Shown in pieces: positions 6,509 through 14,299 of a stretch of DNA of 37,750 bases. The stretch spans positions 1 through 37,750 of the forward strand of contig DATAFF010000085.1 in NCBI GenBank assembly GCA_036257595.1, in the 5' to 3' direction. Under the pieces are notes generated by a model, which saw nothing but the letters and a program-made list of their open reading frames with translations, searched no databases and was not told the origin of the DNA. The position numbers and the translations under genes were made by a program. The stretch's first letter is position 1; the number at the start of each line of letters is the position of its first letter. This DNA comes from DATAFF01 sp036257595 (lineage in GTDB: Bacteria; Pseudomonadota; Alphaproteobacteria; Rhizobiales; Aestuariivirgaceae).

Positions 6509-8290
6509 ATGCAGTATTCACTCTGGCAGCTGGCGCTGCTTCTGGCAGCGGCAGCCCTGGCGGCACCCTTGGGCAAGCAGCTCAAGGTCGGCTCGGTGCC
6601 CGGCTATCTTGCCGCCGGCATCGTCATCGGCCCGCATGTGCTCGGTATCTTCAACGAGCCCGAGAACATTCTCCACATTGCCGAGATCGGCGTGGTGATG
6701 CTGCTCTTCCTGATCGGTCTCGAGCTGCGCCCGCAGCGCTTATGGTCCATGCGCATGGCGGTCTTCGGCCTCGGCGGCGCCCAGGTGGCGGCGACCGCCA
6801 TCGTGCTCGGCTCCATCCTCGCCATGATCACCGACCTCCGCACGGCCCTGTTCTGCGGCCTGGCGCTGTCGCTCTCGTCGACCGCCTTCGTGCTTCAGAT
6901 GCTGAAGGAGCGCGGCGAGCTCGACACCCGGCATGGACGCCTCGCCTTTGCCGTCCTGCTGTTCCAGGACATCGCAGCCATTCCGATGATCGCCCTGGTC
7001 GGGCTGCTGTCGCCGCGCGGGGCCGCGACAATGACGCCATGGACCGCGATCGGCGGCCTCCTTTCGATCGCCGCCATCATCCTTGCCGGCCGCTTCCTCC
7101 TCACCCGCCTCTATCGCTTCGTGGCCGCTACCGGTCTGCAGGAGGCGATGACCGCAAGCGCCCTTCTGACCGTGATCGTCATCGTCATCCTGATGAATGC
7201 CGCCGGCCTGTCGGCCGCCCTCGGCGCCTTCATCGCCGGACTGGTCCTCGCGGACAGCGAGTACCGCCACGAGATCGAGGCGAACATCTCGCCCTTCGAG
7301 GGGCTGCTGCTCGGCCTATTCTTCGTTGCCGTCGGCATGTCTCTCGATCTGACGCTGCTCGCCCGCCATCCGCTCGCGATCGCCCTTGCGGTGATCGCGC
7401 TCGTCGCCATCAAGATCGCGGTGCTGTGGCCGCTCGGCCGCACCCAGCGCTTGAGCTTCGGCGGGTCGCGCCGCCTCGCCTTGGCGCTGTCGCAGGGCGG
7501 TGAGTTCGCTTTCGTCCTGACCGCCGCCGCGACGGCCGAGCGGGCGATCTCGCTCGCCACCGCCGATCTGATCAATGTGGTCGTCACCCTTTCGATGCTG
7601 ACGACGCCGTTTCTTCTCATGCTCGACGATCGGCTGAAGGCGCGGCGCCCGCCTGCTGTCCCGCTCTACGACAAGGCCATGCCGCAGGGCGACGGTCACG
7701 TCGTCATTGCCGGGCTCGGCCGCTTCGGCCAGATCGTCGCGCGCATTCTCAGGGCGCGGCGCATCCCCTTCACCGCTCTCGACAAGTCGGCCGAGCAGGT
7801 CGACTTCGTCCGTCGTTTCGGCTCGGAGATCTATTATGGCGATGCCTCGCGGCTCGAGATCCTCGAAGCGGCGCAGACCGGACGGGCCCGCGCCTTCGTG
7901 CTGGCGATCGACGATGTCGAGTCCTCGCTGCAGACTGCCGAGCTGGTTCGCCGTCACTACCCCGAGCTGCCCATTTTTGCCCGCGCCCGCAACCGCACCC
8001 ATGTGCACAGGCTCATGGATCTCGGCGTCACCGTCATCGAGCGCGAGACCTATCGTGCCGCCCTCGAGATCGCCCGCCAGACGCTGCGCGGCATGGGGTT
8101 GAGCGAGGCCGAGACACGCCGGACCATTACCGCCTTTGCCGAGATGGACACCCGTCGCCTCGTCGAGGATTACCAGATCGCGTCCGACCCCGAGAAGATG
8201 CGGGCCAATGCCATGCGCCAGGCCGAGGAGCTCGAGCAGCTGTTCGCTCAGGACGAGGCTGCCCTCGAGACCAAGGAGGCAGCAGAGTAG
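6509..8290 (+). CDS. CPA2 cation:proton antiporter with TrkA-N domain (KefB/KefC-like)
   Basis: 593 residues. Residues 1 to about 380 are a Na+/H+ exchanger domain with about 12 hydrophobic segments, including the conserved G-Y-L-A-A-G-I-V-I-G-P and F-L-I-G-L-E-L motifs. From about 396 follows a Rossmann RCK/TrkA-N domain: H-V-V-I-A-G-L-G-R-F-G-Q, with the acidic residue of the second strand in T-A-L-D-K. The C-terminal tail is charged. The family exports K+ (or Na+) in exchange for H+ across the inner membrane, gated by nucleotide or glutathione adducts on the RCK domain. The final 43 bases overlap the 3' end of convergent thrS. It stands alone, without a KefF/KefG partner. Confidence 0.9.
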   Translation: MQYSLWQLALLLAAAALAAPLGKQLKVGSVPGYLAAGIVIGPHVLGIFNEPENILHIAEIGVVMLLFLIGLELRPQRLWSMRMAVFGLGGAQVAATAIVLGSILAMITDLRTALFCGLALSLSSTAFVLQMLKERGELDTRHGRLAFAVLLFQDIAAIPMIALVGLLSPRGAATMTPWTAIGGLLSIAAIILAGRFLLTRLYRFVAATGLQEAMTASALLTVIVIVILMNAAGLSAALGAFIAGLVLADSEYRHEIEANISPFEGLLLGLFFVAVGMSLDLTLLARHPLAIALAVIALVAIKIAVLWPLGRTQRLSFGGSRRLALALSQGGEFAFVLTAAATAERAISLATADLINVVVTLSMLTTPFLLMLDDRLKARRPPAVPLYDKAMPQGDGHVVIAGLGRFGQIVARILRARRIPFTALDKSAEQVDFVRRFGSEIYYGDASRLEILEAAQTGRARAFVLAIDDVESSLQTAELVRRHYPELPIFARARNRTHVHRLMDLGVTVIERETYRAALEIARQTLRGMGLSEAETRRTITAFAEMDTRRLVEDYQIASDPEKMRANAMRQAEELEQLFAQDEAALETKEAAE

Positions 8291-10227
8291 CGCCGGATGT
8301 CGGGCGGCATCGCTTCATTCCGCAAAAGCTCGACCGCGGCATCAAGGCTCATCGGCTTCTGCTCCGGCGAGCCGAGCCGGCGCATGTTCACCGTGCCCTC
8401 CTCGACCTCGCGCTTGCCGGCAACCAGGATCACCGGCACCTTGGCAAGCGAGTGCTCGCGCACCTTGTAGGTGATCTTCTCGTTGCGCAGGTCGCTCTCG
8501 ACCCGAAGTCCCGCATCGGCGAGCCGCTGGACGATCTGCCGGGAATAGTCGTCGGCCTCCGACACGATCGTCGCGACGACGACCTGCACCGGCGCGATCC
8601 AGAACGGCAGCGCACCGGCGTAATGCTCGAGCAGGATGCCGATGAAACGTTCCATCGAGCCGCAGATCGCCCGGTGGATCATCGCCGGCGTCTTCTTCTG
8701 TCCGTCATGGTCTACATAGAACGCACCGAAGCGCTGCGGCAGGTTGAAATCGACCTGGGTGGTGCCGCATTGCCAGTCGCGCCCGATCGCATCGCGCAGC
8801 ACATACTCGAATTTGGGACCGTAGAAGGCGCCCTCCCCCGGATTGATGCCGGTCTTGATGCGACCGTTCGACTGCCGCGCGATCTCCTCGAGCACGCCCA
8901 TCAGCACCTTCTCGGCGTGGTCCCACATCTCGTCGGTGCCGACCCGCTTGTCCGGCCTGGTCGACAGCTTCACCACGACATCGTCGAAGCCGAAATCCGA
9001 ATAGGTCGACAGGATCAGATCGTTGATGGCGAGGCACTCGGCCCGCATCTGGTCCTCGGTGCAGAAGATATGCGCATCATCCTGGGTGAACGCCCTGACC
9101 CGCATCAGCCCGTGCAGCGCCCCTGACGGCTCGTAGCGCGACACCGCGCCGAATTCCGACAGCCGCATCGGCAGGTCGCGATAGGACTTGAGCCCATGCT
9201 TGAAGATCTGCACGTGACCCGGGCAGTTCATCGGCTTGATCGCAAACACCCGCTCGTCCTCCGTCTCGGTGACGAACATATGCTCGCGGTACCACTCCCA
9301 ATGGCCCGAGGTCTCCCACAGCGACTTGTCGAGGATCTGCGGCGCGTTCACCTCATTGTAGCCCGACTGGTCGAGGCGCCGCCGCATATAGGCGATGACC
9401 TCCTTGAAGATCGCCCACCCCTTCGGGTGCCAGAACACGACGCCTGGCCCCTCCTCCTGGAAATGGAACAGATCCATCTCGCGCCCGAGCTTGCGATGAT
9501 CGCGCTTCTCCGCCTCCTCGAGCGCATGAAGATGCGCCTCGAGGTCATCCGCATTGCGCCAGGCCGTGCCATAGATACGGGTCAGCATCGGCCGGCTCGG
9601 ATCGCCGCGCCAATAGGCGCCGGCCACCTTCATCAGTTTGAAGGCATTGCCGATCCGCCCGGTGGACGGCATATGCGGCCCGCGGCACGGGTCGAACCAT
9701 TCGCCCTGCTTGTAGATCTTGATCGGCTCGCCTTCGGGGATGGCATCGATCAGCTCGACCTTGAAGGCCTCGCCCTTCGCGGTGAACACCTCGCGCGCCT
9801 TGTCGCGGCTCCACACCTCCTTGGTGAAGGGTTTGTCGCGGGCGATGATCTCGCGCATCTTCGCCTCGATGGCCGGGAAGTCCTCCGGCGTGAACGGCTG
9901 GTTGCGGTGGAAGTCGTAATAAAAGCCATTCTCGATCACCGGCCCGATCGTCACCTGGGTCCCGGGGTAGAGCTCCTGCACCGCTTCCGCCAGCACATGC
10001 GCGGCATCATGGCGGATCAGCTCCAGCGCCTCGGGATCATCGCGGGTGATGAACCTGATCTTGGCATCGGCATGGATCTCGTCGGAGAGGTCGCTGAGCT
10101 TGCCGTCGACCATCATGGCGACAGCCTTCTTCTCGAGCGACTTGGCGATCGACGCCGCGACCTCGCGGCCCGTCACGCCGGCGGCGAAGGACCGTGTCGC
10201 ACCATCGGGAAATGTCAGGGAGATCAT
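8248..10227 (-). CDS. thrS: threonyl-tRNA synthetase
   Basis: 659 residues from ATG 10227, chosen because AGGAG lies 7 bases upstream and M-I-S-L-T-F-P-D-G starts a canonical TGS domain (residues 1 to about 62). The editing domain follows (R-H-D-A-A-H-V-L-A-E-A). The class II catalytic core contains the zinc-binding I-K-P-M-N-C-P-G-H and R-Y-E-P-S-G-A-L-H-G-L-x-R-V-R, then the C-terminal anticodon-binding domain (A-P-V-Q-V). It charges tRNA-Thr. The usual end A-M-P-P-D is followed here by about 15 extra residues read out of the 3' end of the antiporter gene, so the two convergent genes overlap by 43 bases. Confidence 0.97.
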   Translation of the reverse strand: MISLTFPDGATRSFAAGVTGREVAASIAKSLEKKAVAMMVDGKLSDLSDEIHADAKIRFITRDDPEALELIRHDAAHVLAEAVQELYPGTQVTIGPVIENGFYYDFHRNQPFTPEDFPAIEAKMREIIARDKPFTKEVWSRDKAREVFTAKGEAFKVELIDAIPEGEPIKIYKQGEWFDPCRGPHMPSTGRIGNAFKLMKVAGAYWRGDPSRPMLTRIYGTAWRNADDLEAHLHALEEAEKRDHRKLGREMDLFHFQEEGPGVVFWHPKGWAIFKEVIAYMRRRLDQSGYNEVNAPQILDKSLWETSGHWEWYREHMFVTETEDERVFAIKPMNCPGHVQIFKHGLKSYRDLPMRLSEFGAVSRYEPSGALHGLMRVRAFTQDDAHIFCTEDQMRAECLAINDLILSTYSDFGFDDVVVKLSTRPDKRVGTDEMWDHAEKVLMGVLEEIARQSNGRIKTGINPGEGAFYGPKFEYVLRDAIGRDWQCGTTQVDFNLPQRFGAFYVDHDGQKKTPAMIHRAICGSMERFIGILLEHYAGALPFWIAPVQVVVATIVSEADDYSRQIVQRLADAGLRVESDLRNEKITYKVREHSLAKVPVILVAGKREVEEGTVNMRRLGSPEQKPMSLDAAVELLRNEAMPPDIRRYSAASLVSRAASS

Positions 10228-10320
10228 GGAAACTCCTGGACAGCTCACTCCTGCCAACGCCGCAGGTAAGCGTGTCGCCCGTCATGGGCGCGAGGCCCGG
10301 CTTTTGGCAAATGTGAGGGC

Positions 10321-10405
10321 GGTAGGCAATAGTCGGCAGTAGGCAGTAGGCAGCAGGCAGTAGGGAAGGCCTCGTTCACTGCCTATTGCCTACTGCCCAG
10401 TGCCT
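10321..10405. repeat. Heptad-arm palindromic element, copy 3
   Basis: Left arm CGGCAGTAGGCAGTAGGCAG then CAGGCAGTAGGGAAGGCC, right arm TTCACTGCCTATTGCCTACTGCC and CAGTGCC. Read on the minus strand the core matches copies 1, 2 and 4 (AGGCAGTGA...TTCCCTACTGCC), so this copy is inverted. It is the only copy in a divergent promoter region (thrS leftward, outer membrane protein rightward). Confidence 0.85.
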
Positions 10406-10443
10406 CTTATCATGCTCGCTATGCGCGCAGTTCGCGTGTGGCA

Positions 10444-10458
10444 CTAACCATCGGTTAA
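10444..10458. promoter_or_regulatory. Near-consensus CtrA box
   Basis: CTAACCATCGGTTAA matches TTAA-N7-TTAA with one mismatch (first T is C). The inner part TAACC-ATC-GGTTA is also a perfect inverted repeat. It lies 61 bases before the start of the outer membrane protein. Together with the half site at 10489 it suggests cell-cycle control of that gene. Confidence 0.4.
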
Positions 10459-10488
10459 CCCTGACGCGGCTACTGTGCCCCCGTTCGA

Positions 10489-10496
10489 TTAACCAT
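10489..10496 (+). promoter_or_regulatory. CtrA half site TTAACCAT
   Basis: TTAACCAT is the eight-base half site often listed for CtrA in alphaproteobacteria. It lies 23 bases before the start codon at 10519, downstream of the fuller site at 10444. Inferred from consensus only. Confidence 0.35.
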
Positions 10497-10518
10497 GTTC
10501 AATGTGGGGGCGACCTAG

Positions 10519-11238
10519 ATGACGAGCTTGAGCAACTTCCTGGTGACGGGCGCAATCGGCCTGTCGGCGCTGGTCGGGTCGACCGGCCTCAGTCAGGCGG
10601 CGGACCTGCTGCCGCCGGCGATGCGGCCGGCCTATGCCGACTGGACCGGCCTTTATGTCGGCGGCTTCGGCGGCGTCGGCTGTCTCGAGGCGAATTATGT
10701 CCCGCCCTATGTTTCCGTCGATCCCAACATGGCCGGTTGCATCGGTCTGATCGGTCTCTATGGCGGCTACAACTATCAGATCGGCTCGCTTCTGCTCGGC
10801 GCCGAAGGCGACTATGGCTGGGCCATCGACGGCCACCTTGCCTTTGCCGACGGCGCGGAGCAGACCAACTATTCGCTCGATGCGCTTGCCACCGCTCGTG
10901 GCCGCATCGGCTGGCTGGCGACCGAGAGCACGCTCGTCTACATCACGGGCGGCGCCGGCTGGCTCGACACCACCTTCGACGGGCTGGTCGGTCCATCCGC
11001 AGTTTCCAAGAGCGCCTCCGAGACTCTCTTCGGCTGGGTCGTCGGCGGCGGCATCGAGGCAGCTCTTTCTCCGAACATTCATCTCAAGGCAGAATATCTC
11101 TACGGCGCCTTCGATGACGGCGAATACGACCTCACGACTTCGGAATGCAGCCCGAAATGCGTCGTCGACACGGATGTAGACGACCTTCACACCTTCCGCG
11201 TCGGCCTGAGCTACAACTTCACCGGCATGAGCTGGTGA
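10519..11238 (+). CDS. outer membrane beta-barrel protein (Omp25/opacity-type porin family)
   Basis: 239 residues. A signal peptide (residues 1 to about 27, ending L-S-Q-A-A-D) is followed by D-W-T-G-L-Y-V-G-G-F-G-G-V-G, the signature first strand of Omp25/RopB-like eight-stranded barrels of Hyphomicrobiales. Further strands are G-G-Y-N-Y-Q-I-G-S-L-L-L-G-A-E-G-D-Y and V-Y-I-T-G-G-A-G-W, and the C-terminal strand is F-R-V-G-L-S-Y-N-F, with aromatic residues near the end as needed for BAM recognition. Cysteine pairs (C-L-E-A, A-G-C, C-S-P-K-C) could form loop disulfides. The role is structural or in surface interaction. Upstream DNA carries putative CtrA sites. Confidence 0.88.
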   Translation: MTSLSNFLVTGAIGLSALVGSTGLSQAADLLPPAMRPAYADWTGLYVGGFGGVGCLEANYVPPYVSVDPNMAGCIGLIGLYGGYNYQIGSLLLGAEGDYGWAIDGHLAFADGAEQTNYSLDALATARGRIGWLATESTLVYITGGAGWLDTTFDGLVGPSAVSKSASETLFGWVVGGGIEAALSPNIHLKAEYLYGAFDDGEYDLTTSECSPKCVVDTDVDDLHTFRVGLSYNFTGMSW

Positions 11239-11253
11239 GCCCTGCACCGACCC

Positions 11254-11565
11254 TCAGGGCCGGCGTCCATAGCGGGCGTACCGCCATATTCTGAGCTCAT
11301 GGCGCGGTGCTTCCTCGGGCGGCGGATCGAAGCCATGCGTCCCGTACGGATGGCATCGCGCCACCCGGAACAGGCCGAGCCAGAAGCCGGCCCACGCGCC
11401 ATGGCGCCCGATCGCCTCCATCGCATAGTCGGAGCAGGTCGGCAGATGCCGGCAGTGCCGCCCGAGGAAGAACGACAGCGACAGCTGATAGGCCCGGATC
11501 GCCGCAATCATGACGACCGCCGCCGGTCCTCGCTCCGCCATCCTGGACTCGTCACGACCATTCAT
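11254..11565 (-). CDS. yidD: membrane protein insertion efficiency factor YidD
   Basis: 103 residues. The conserved block A-I-R-A-Y-Q-L-S-L-S-F-F-L-G-R-H-C-R-H-L-P-T-C-S-D-Y-A-M-E-A-I-G with its cysteines, followed by R-C-H-P-Y-G-T-H-G-F-D-P, is diagnostic of YidD (formerly DUF37/haemolysin-like). The protein associates with the inner face of the membrane by an amphipathic helix and aids YidC-dependent insertion. It is not next to rnpA/yidC here, as in many Hyphomicrobiales. Starts at 11541 or 11511 are also possible. The gene converges on the outer membrane protein with a 15-base gap. Confidence 0.92.
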   Translation of the reverse strand: MNGRDESRMAERGPAAVVMIAAIRAYQLSLSFFLGRHCRHLPTCSDYAMEAIGRHGAWAGFWLGLFRVARCHPYGTHGFDPPPEEAPRHELRIWRYARYGRRP

Positions 11566-11631
11566 CTTGCCGCGATCCGGATGGAATGGGACAATGGCGC
11601 ACCGACCCCGATGGACCCTGAGGAGGACTGC

Positions 11632-13029
11632 ATGGTTGCCACCTGGAAGCCTGATCCTTCATTCTATCCCTCGCCCCGCATGGCCATGAAGGCCCCGCCA
11701 GAGAGCATTGCTTATGTCGCGGCCTTCGACCCCGACCGCAAGTCCCCCGACTACATTGCCGTCGTCGACGTCGATCCCAAGTCCAAGAAATATGGCGGGA
11801 TCATTGGCCAGGTCGACATGCCGAATGCCGGCGACGAGCTGCATCATTTCGGTTGGAACGCCTGCTCGTCCTGCCTGTGCCCCAATGCGCCGCATCCCCA
11901 TGTCGAGCGCCGGCATCTGGTGGTTCCGGGCTTGCGCTCGTCTCGTATCCACATCATCGACACCAAACCCGATCCCAAGAAGCCGAAGATCGTGAAGGTG
12001 ATCGAGCCGGCCGAGCTTGCCGAGAGGGCCAACTATTCGCGCCCGCATACTGTCCATTGCGGCCCGGAAGGCATCTATGTGACGGCGCTCGGCGACGGTG
12101 CCGGCAAGGGCCCGGGCGGCATCTTCCTCATGGATCACGAGACCTTCGAGGTGCGCGGCCAATGGGAGATCGACCGCGGGCCGCAGCGTCTTGCCTATGA
12201 TGCCTGGTGGCACCTCGGCTACGACACCATGGTCACCAGCGAATGGGGCACGCCGGACACCTTCGAGAACGGGCTCGTTCCCGAGGTGCTGCTCGGCTCG
12301 AACTATGGCCGGCGCCTGCATTTCTGGGACCTCAACGGTCGTGCCCATCTGCAGGAGATCGACTTCGGGCCGGAATATCAGCTGGTCTTCGAGCTGCGCC
12401 CGGCTCACAATCCGCGCAACGCCTATGGCTTCGTCAATGCCGTCGTCAGCCTCAAGGATCTCTCCTCCTCGATCTGGACCTGGTACCGCGAGAATGGCCG
12501 CTGGGCGGTGCGCAAGATCATCGACATCCCGGCCGAGCCGGCCGATCCGAGCCTCCTGCCCGACGTGCTGAAGGGCTTTGGCGCCGTGCCGCCGCTCGTC
12601 ACCGACATCGACCTCTCGATGGACGACCGCTTCCTCTATGTCTCCTGCTGGGGCACCGGCGATTTCCATCAATATGACGTTTCCGACCCGATGAAGCCGG
12701 AGCTCACCGGCAAGGTGCGGATCGGCGGGATCGTGTCGAAGGCCACCCATCCGGGTGCCAAGGGAAAGCCGCTCCAGGGCGGACCGCAGATGGTGGAGAT
12801 CAGCCGTGACGGGCGGCGGATCTACTTCACCAACTCGCTCTATGGCGCAGTCGATCCGCAGTTCTATCACCAGGGTTTCGACGGCTGGATGGTGAAGCTC
12901 GATGCCGGCCCGGATGGCGGCCTCGCCTTCGATCCGAAATTCTTCATCAGCTGGCCCGGCCCGCACCGGCCTCACCAGGTGCGCCTCGAAGGTGGTGACT
13001 GCTCCTCGGACAGCTACTGCTATCCGTGA
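11632..13029 (+). CDS. mtoX: methanethiol oxidase / selenium-binding protein SBP56
   Basis: 465 residues, full length for the SBP56 family. ATG 11632 follows GAGGAGG by 6 bases. Hallmarks are F-G-W-N-A-C-S-S-C-L-C near residue 80, R-P-H-T-V-H-C-G-P-E-G-I-Y, and the terminal G-D-C-S-S-D-S-Y-C-Y-P. The beta-propeller enzyme, copper-dependent in characterised bacterial MtoX, converts methanethiol to formaldehyde, H2S and H2O2. No Tat or Sec signal is evident at this N-terminus, unlike some periplasmic MtoX. The stop overlaps the GTG start of the next gene (GTGA), so translation is coupled. SCO1- and MauG-like partners usual near mtoX are absent. Confidence 0.9.
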   Translation: MVATWKPDPSFYPSPRMAMKAPPESIAYVAAFDPDRKSPDYIAVVDVDPKSKKYGGIIGQVDMPNAGDELHHFGWNACSSCLCPNAPHPHVERRHLVVPGLRSSRIHIIDTKPDPKKPKIVKVIEPAELAERANYSRPHTVHCGPEGIYVTALGDGAGKGPGGIFLMDHETFEVRGQWEIDRGPQRLAYDAWWHLGYDTMVTSEWGTPDTFENGLVPEVLLGSNYGRRLHFWDLNGRAHLQEIDFGPEYQLVFELRPAHNPRNAYGFVNAVVSLKDLSSSIWTWYRENGRWAVRKIIDIPAEPADPSLLPDVLKGFGAVPPLVTDIDLSMDDRFLYVSCWGTGDFHQYDVSDPMKPELTGKVRIGGIVSKATHPGAKGKPLQGGPQMVEISRDGRRIYFTNSLYGAVDPQFYHQGFDGWMVKLDAGPDGGLAFDPKFFISWPGPHRPHQVRLEGGDCSSDSYCYP

Positions 13030-13655
13030 CCGTCGCCTGGCCGTGGATCGTCATTGCCGGACTCGGCGCCTTCCACGGCCTCAATCCCGCCATGGGCTGG
13101 CTGTTCGCGGTGGCGATCGGCCTGCAGCGCGACAGCTTTCGTGCCGTGCTGCTGTCGCTGCTGCCGATCGCTGCGGGGCATGCCCTCGCCATACTCGTCG
13201 CCATCCTGCTTTTTCTGCTCGCCGGCCTGGTGTTCGACCAGGCGCGGCTTCGATGGATCGCCGGCGTGCTGCTGATCGGCTGGGCGCTGTGGCACCTCCT
13301 GAGGGGTCATCGCGCGCGGGTGCGCTTCGGCATGACGGCGGGGATGATCGGCCTCGCCGCCTGGTCCTTTCTCATGGCGCTGGCCCATGGCGCGGGATTG
13401 ATGCTGTTTCCCGCCCTCCTGCCGCTTTGCATGCCCGAGACCGGCGGCGCCGGCAGCGTCTTGGGCAGCACCGGCATCGCGCTGGCAGCCGTCGCCCTGC
13501 ACTCGGCAACCATGCTGGCCGTCGCCGGGGCGGTCGCCGTCATCGTCTACCGCCTGACCGGCGTCGCCATTCTGCGCGAGGGCTGGATCAACCTCGACTG
13601 GCTCTGGAGCGCCGCGCTGATCGCTTCCGGATTGATCCTCATTTTGTGGCAGTAG
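13026..13655 (+). CDS. histidine-containing polytopic membrane protein, unknown function
   Basis: 209 residues starting at a GTG that overlaps the mtoX stop by four bases. About six hydrophobic helices can be drawn. The opening I-A-G-L-G-A-F-H-G-L-N-P-A-M-G-W-L-F-A-V is a strongly patterned block, and further histidines sit in or next to helices (A-A-G-H-A-L-A, M-A-L-A-H-G-A-G-L, V-A-L-H-S-A-T). Small-residue helices with H-x-x motifs recall NicO/RcnA/HupE-type metal permeases and UreH-like proteins, but I cannot assign it to one. Tight coupling to mtoX suggests a role in copper supply or in moving a sulfur product. The stop codon (TAG, 13653-13655) lies inside a GGCAGTAGGC heptad of the dispersed repeat type. 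Confidence 0.75.
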   Translation: MTVAWPWIVIAGLGAFHGLNPAMGWLFAVAIGLQRDSFRAVLLSLLPIAAGHALAILVAILLFLLAGLVFDQARLRWIAGVLLIGWALWHLLRGHRARVRFGMTAGMIGLAAWSFLMALAHGAGLMLFPALLPLCMPETGGAGSVLGSTGIALAAVALHSATMLAVAGAVAVIVYRLTGVAILREGWINLDWLWSAALIASGLILILWQ

Positions 13656-13690
13656 GCGTTTTTGACAATTGACAATTGACACTTTACACT
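13648..13690. repeat. Half heptad element plus TTGACAA tandem heptads
   Basis: GGCAGTAGGCGTT (13648-13660) equals the left arm of copy 6 but has no right arm. Directly after it come tandem 7-base units TTGACAA-TTGACAA-TTGACAC (13662-13682). The second heptad family is different in sequence but has the same period. It ends two bases before the higB start codon. Confidence 0.65.
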
Positions 13691-13691
13691 T

Positions 13692-13970
13692 ATGATTGAG
13701 AGTTTCCGGCATAAGGGGTTGCGGCGCTTCTATGAGCAGGGAGATCGCAGCAAGCTCCCCTCCCAAATGACGGAGCGAATTGCAATCATCTTGGCAGCGC
13801 TCGACGTTGCCAAGTCGATTGACGATTTGAATCGGCCGAGCTTTCGGCTTCACCCCCTGAAAGGGGAGTTGAGAGGTTTTTGGTCGATCACTGTCACCGC
13901 GAATTGGCGAATTGTCTTCCGCTTCGAGGATCGCAACGTCCTGGATGTCGATTTCATGGACTACCACTGA
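13692..13970 (+). CDS. higB: HigB-type toxin (RelE superfamily mRNA interferase)
   Basis: 92 residues. Begins M-I-E-S-F-R-H-K-G-L-R-R-F-Y, the standard HigB/Killer-plasmid-maintenance N-terminus. The core R-L-H-P-L-K-G-E-L-R-G-F-W-S-I-T-V-T-A-N-W-R-I-V-F-R-F carries the basic and aromatic residues of the RelE-fold active surface. It would cleave mRNA at the ribosome and be neutralised by the HigA gene 13 bases downstream. Toxin-first order is normal for higBA. There is no ribosome binding site, and repeated TTGACA hexamers lie directly upstream, so initiation may be leaderless or weak. Confidence 0.92.
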   Translation: MIESFRHKGLRRFYEQGDRSKLPSQMTERIAIILAALDVAKSIDDLNRPSFRLHPLKGELRGFWSITVTANWRIVFRFEDRNVLDVDFMDYH

Positions 13971-13983
13971 AGAGGATCATCGA

Positions 13984-14271
13984 ATGCCGATGAAGAATCC
14001 CCCTCATCCTGGTCTCGGGCTTCGCGATGATATCGACGCCCTCGGCTTGTCCGTTGCTGAAGCAGCCGAAGGCATCGGTGTCACGCGACAACAGCTCTAC
14101 AATGTTTTGAGTGGCAAGCATGCCATTACCCCCGAAATGGCGCTTCGATTGGAAATGGCCATCGGGGGAACGGCCGATTCATGGTTGGCCATGCAGGCAG
14201 CCTATGATCTGGCTCAGCTTCGCAACCGCAATACCATCACCCTGCGACGTCTCGGCCCCAAAGTGGCTTGA
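13984..14271 (+). CDS. higA: HigA-type antitoxin, XRE family
   Basis: 95 residues from ATG 13984, with AGAGGA upstream. Opens P-P-H-P-G-L-G-L-R-D-D, typical of HigA (VapI-like). The helix-turn-helix is L-S-V-A-E-A-A-E-G-I-G-V-T-R-Q-Q-L-Y-N-V (residues about 23-42), followed by G-K-H-A-I-T-P-E-M-A-L-R-L-E and the conserved S-W-L-A-M-Q-A-A-Y-D-L. It binds and neutralises HigB and represses the operon. It is immediately followed by choline sulfatase, which is unlikely to be functionally linked. Confidence 0.93.
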   Translation: MPMKNPPHPGLGLRDDIDALGLSVAEAAEGIGVTRQQLYNVLSGKHAITPEMALRLEMAIGGTADSWLAMQAAYDLAQLRNRNTITLRRLGPKVA

Positions 14272-14299
14272 CGCGGTCCTGCGCCAAGGATTTCGATCG

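Noticed and set aside
8127..8345. Small open frames in the antiporter/thrS junction
   Set aside because: They are antisense to well-conserved protein ends.
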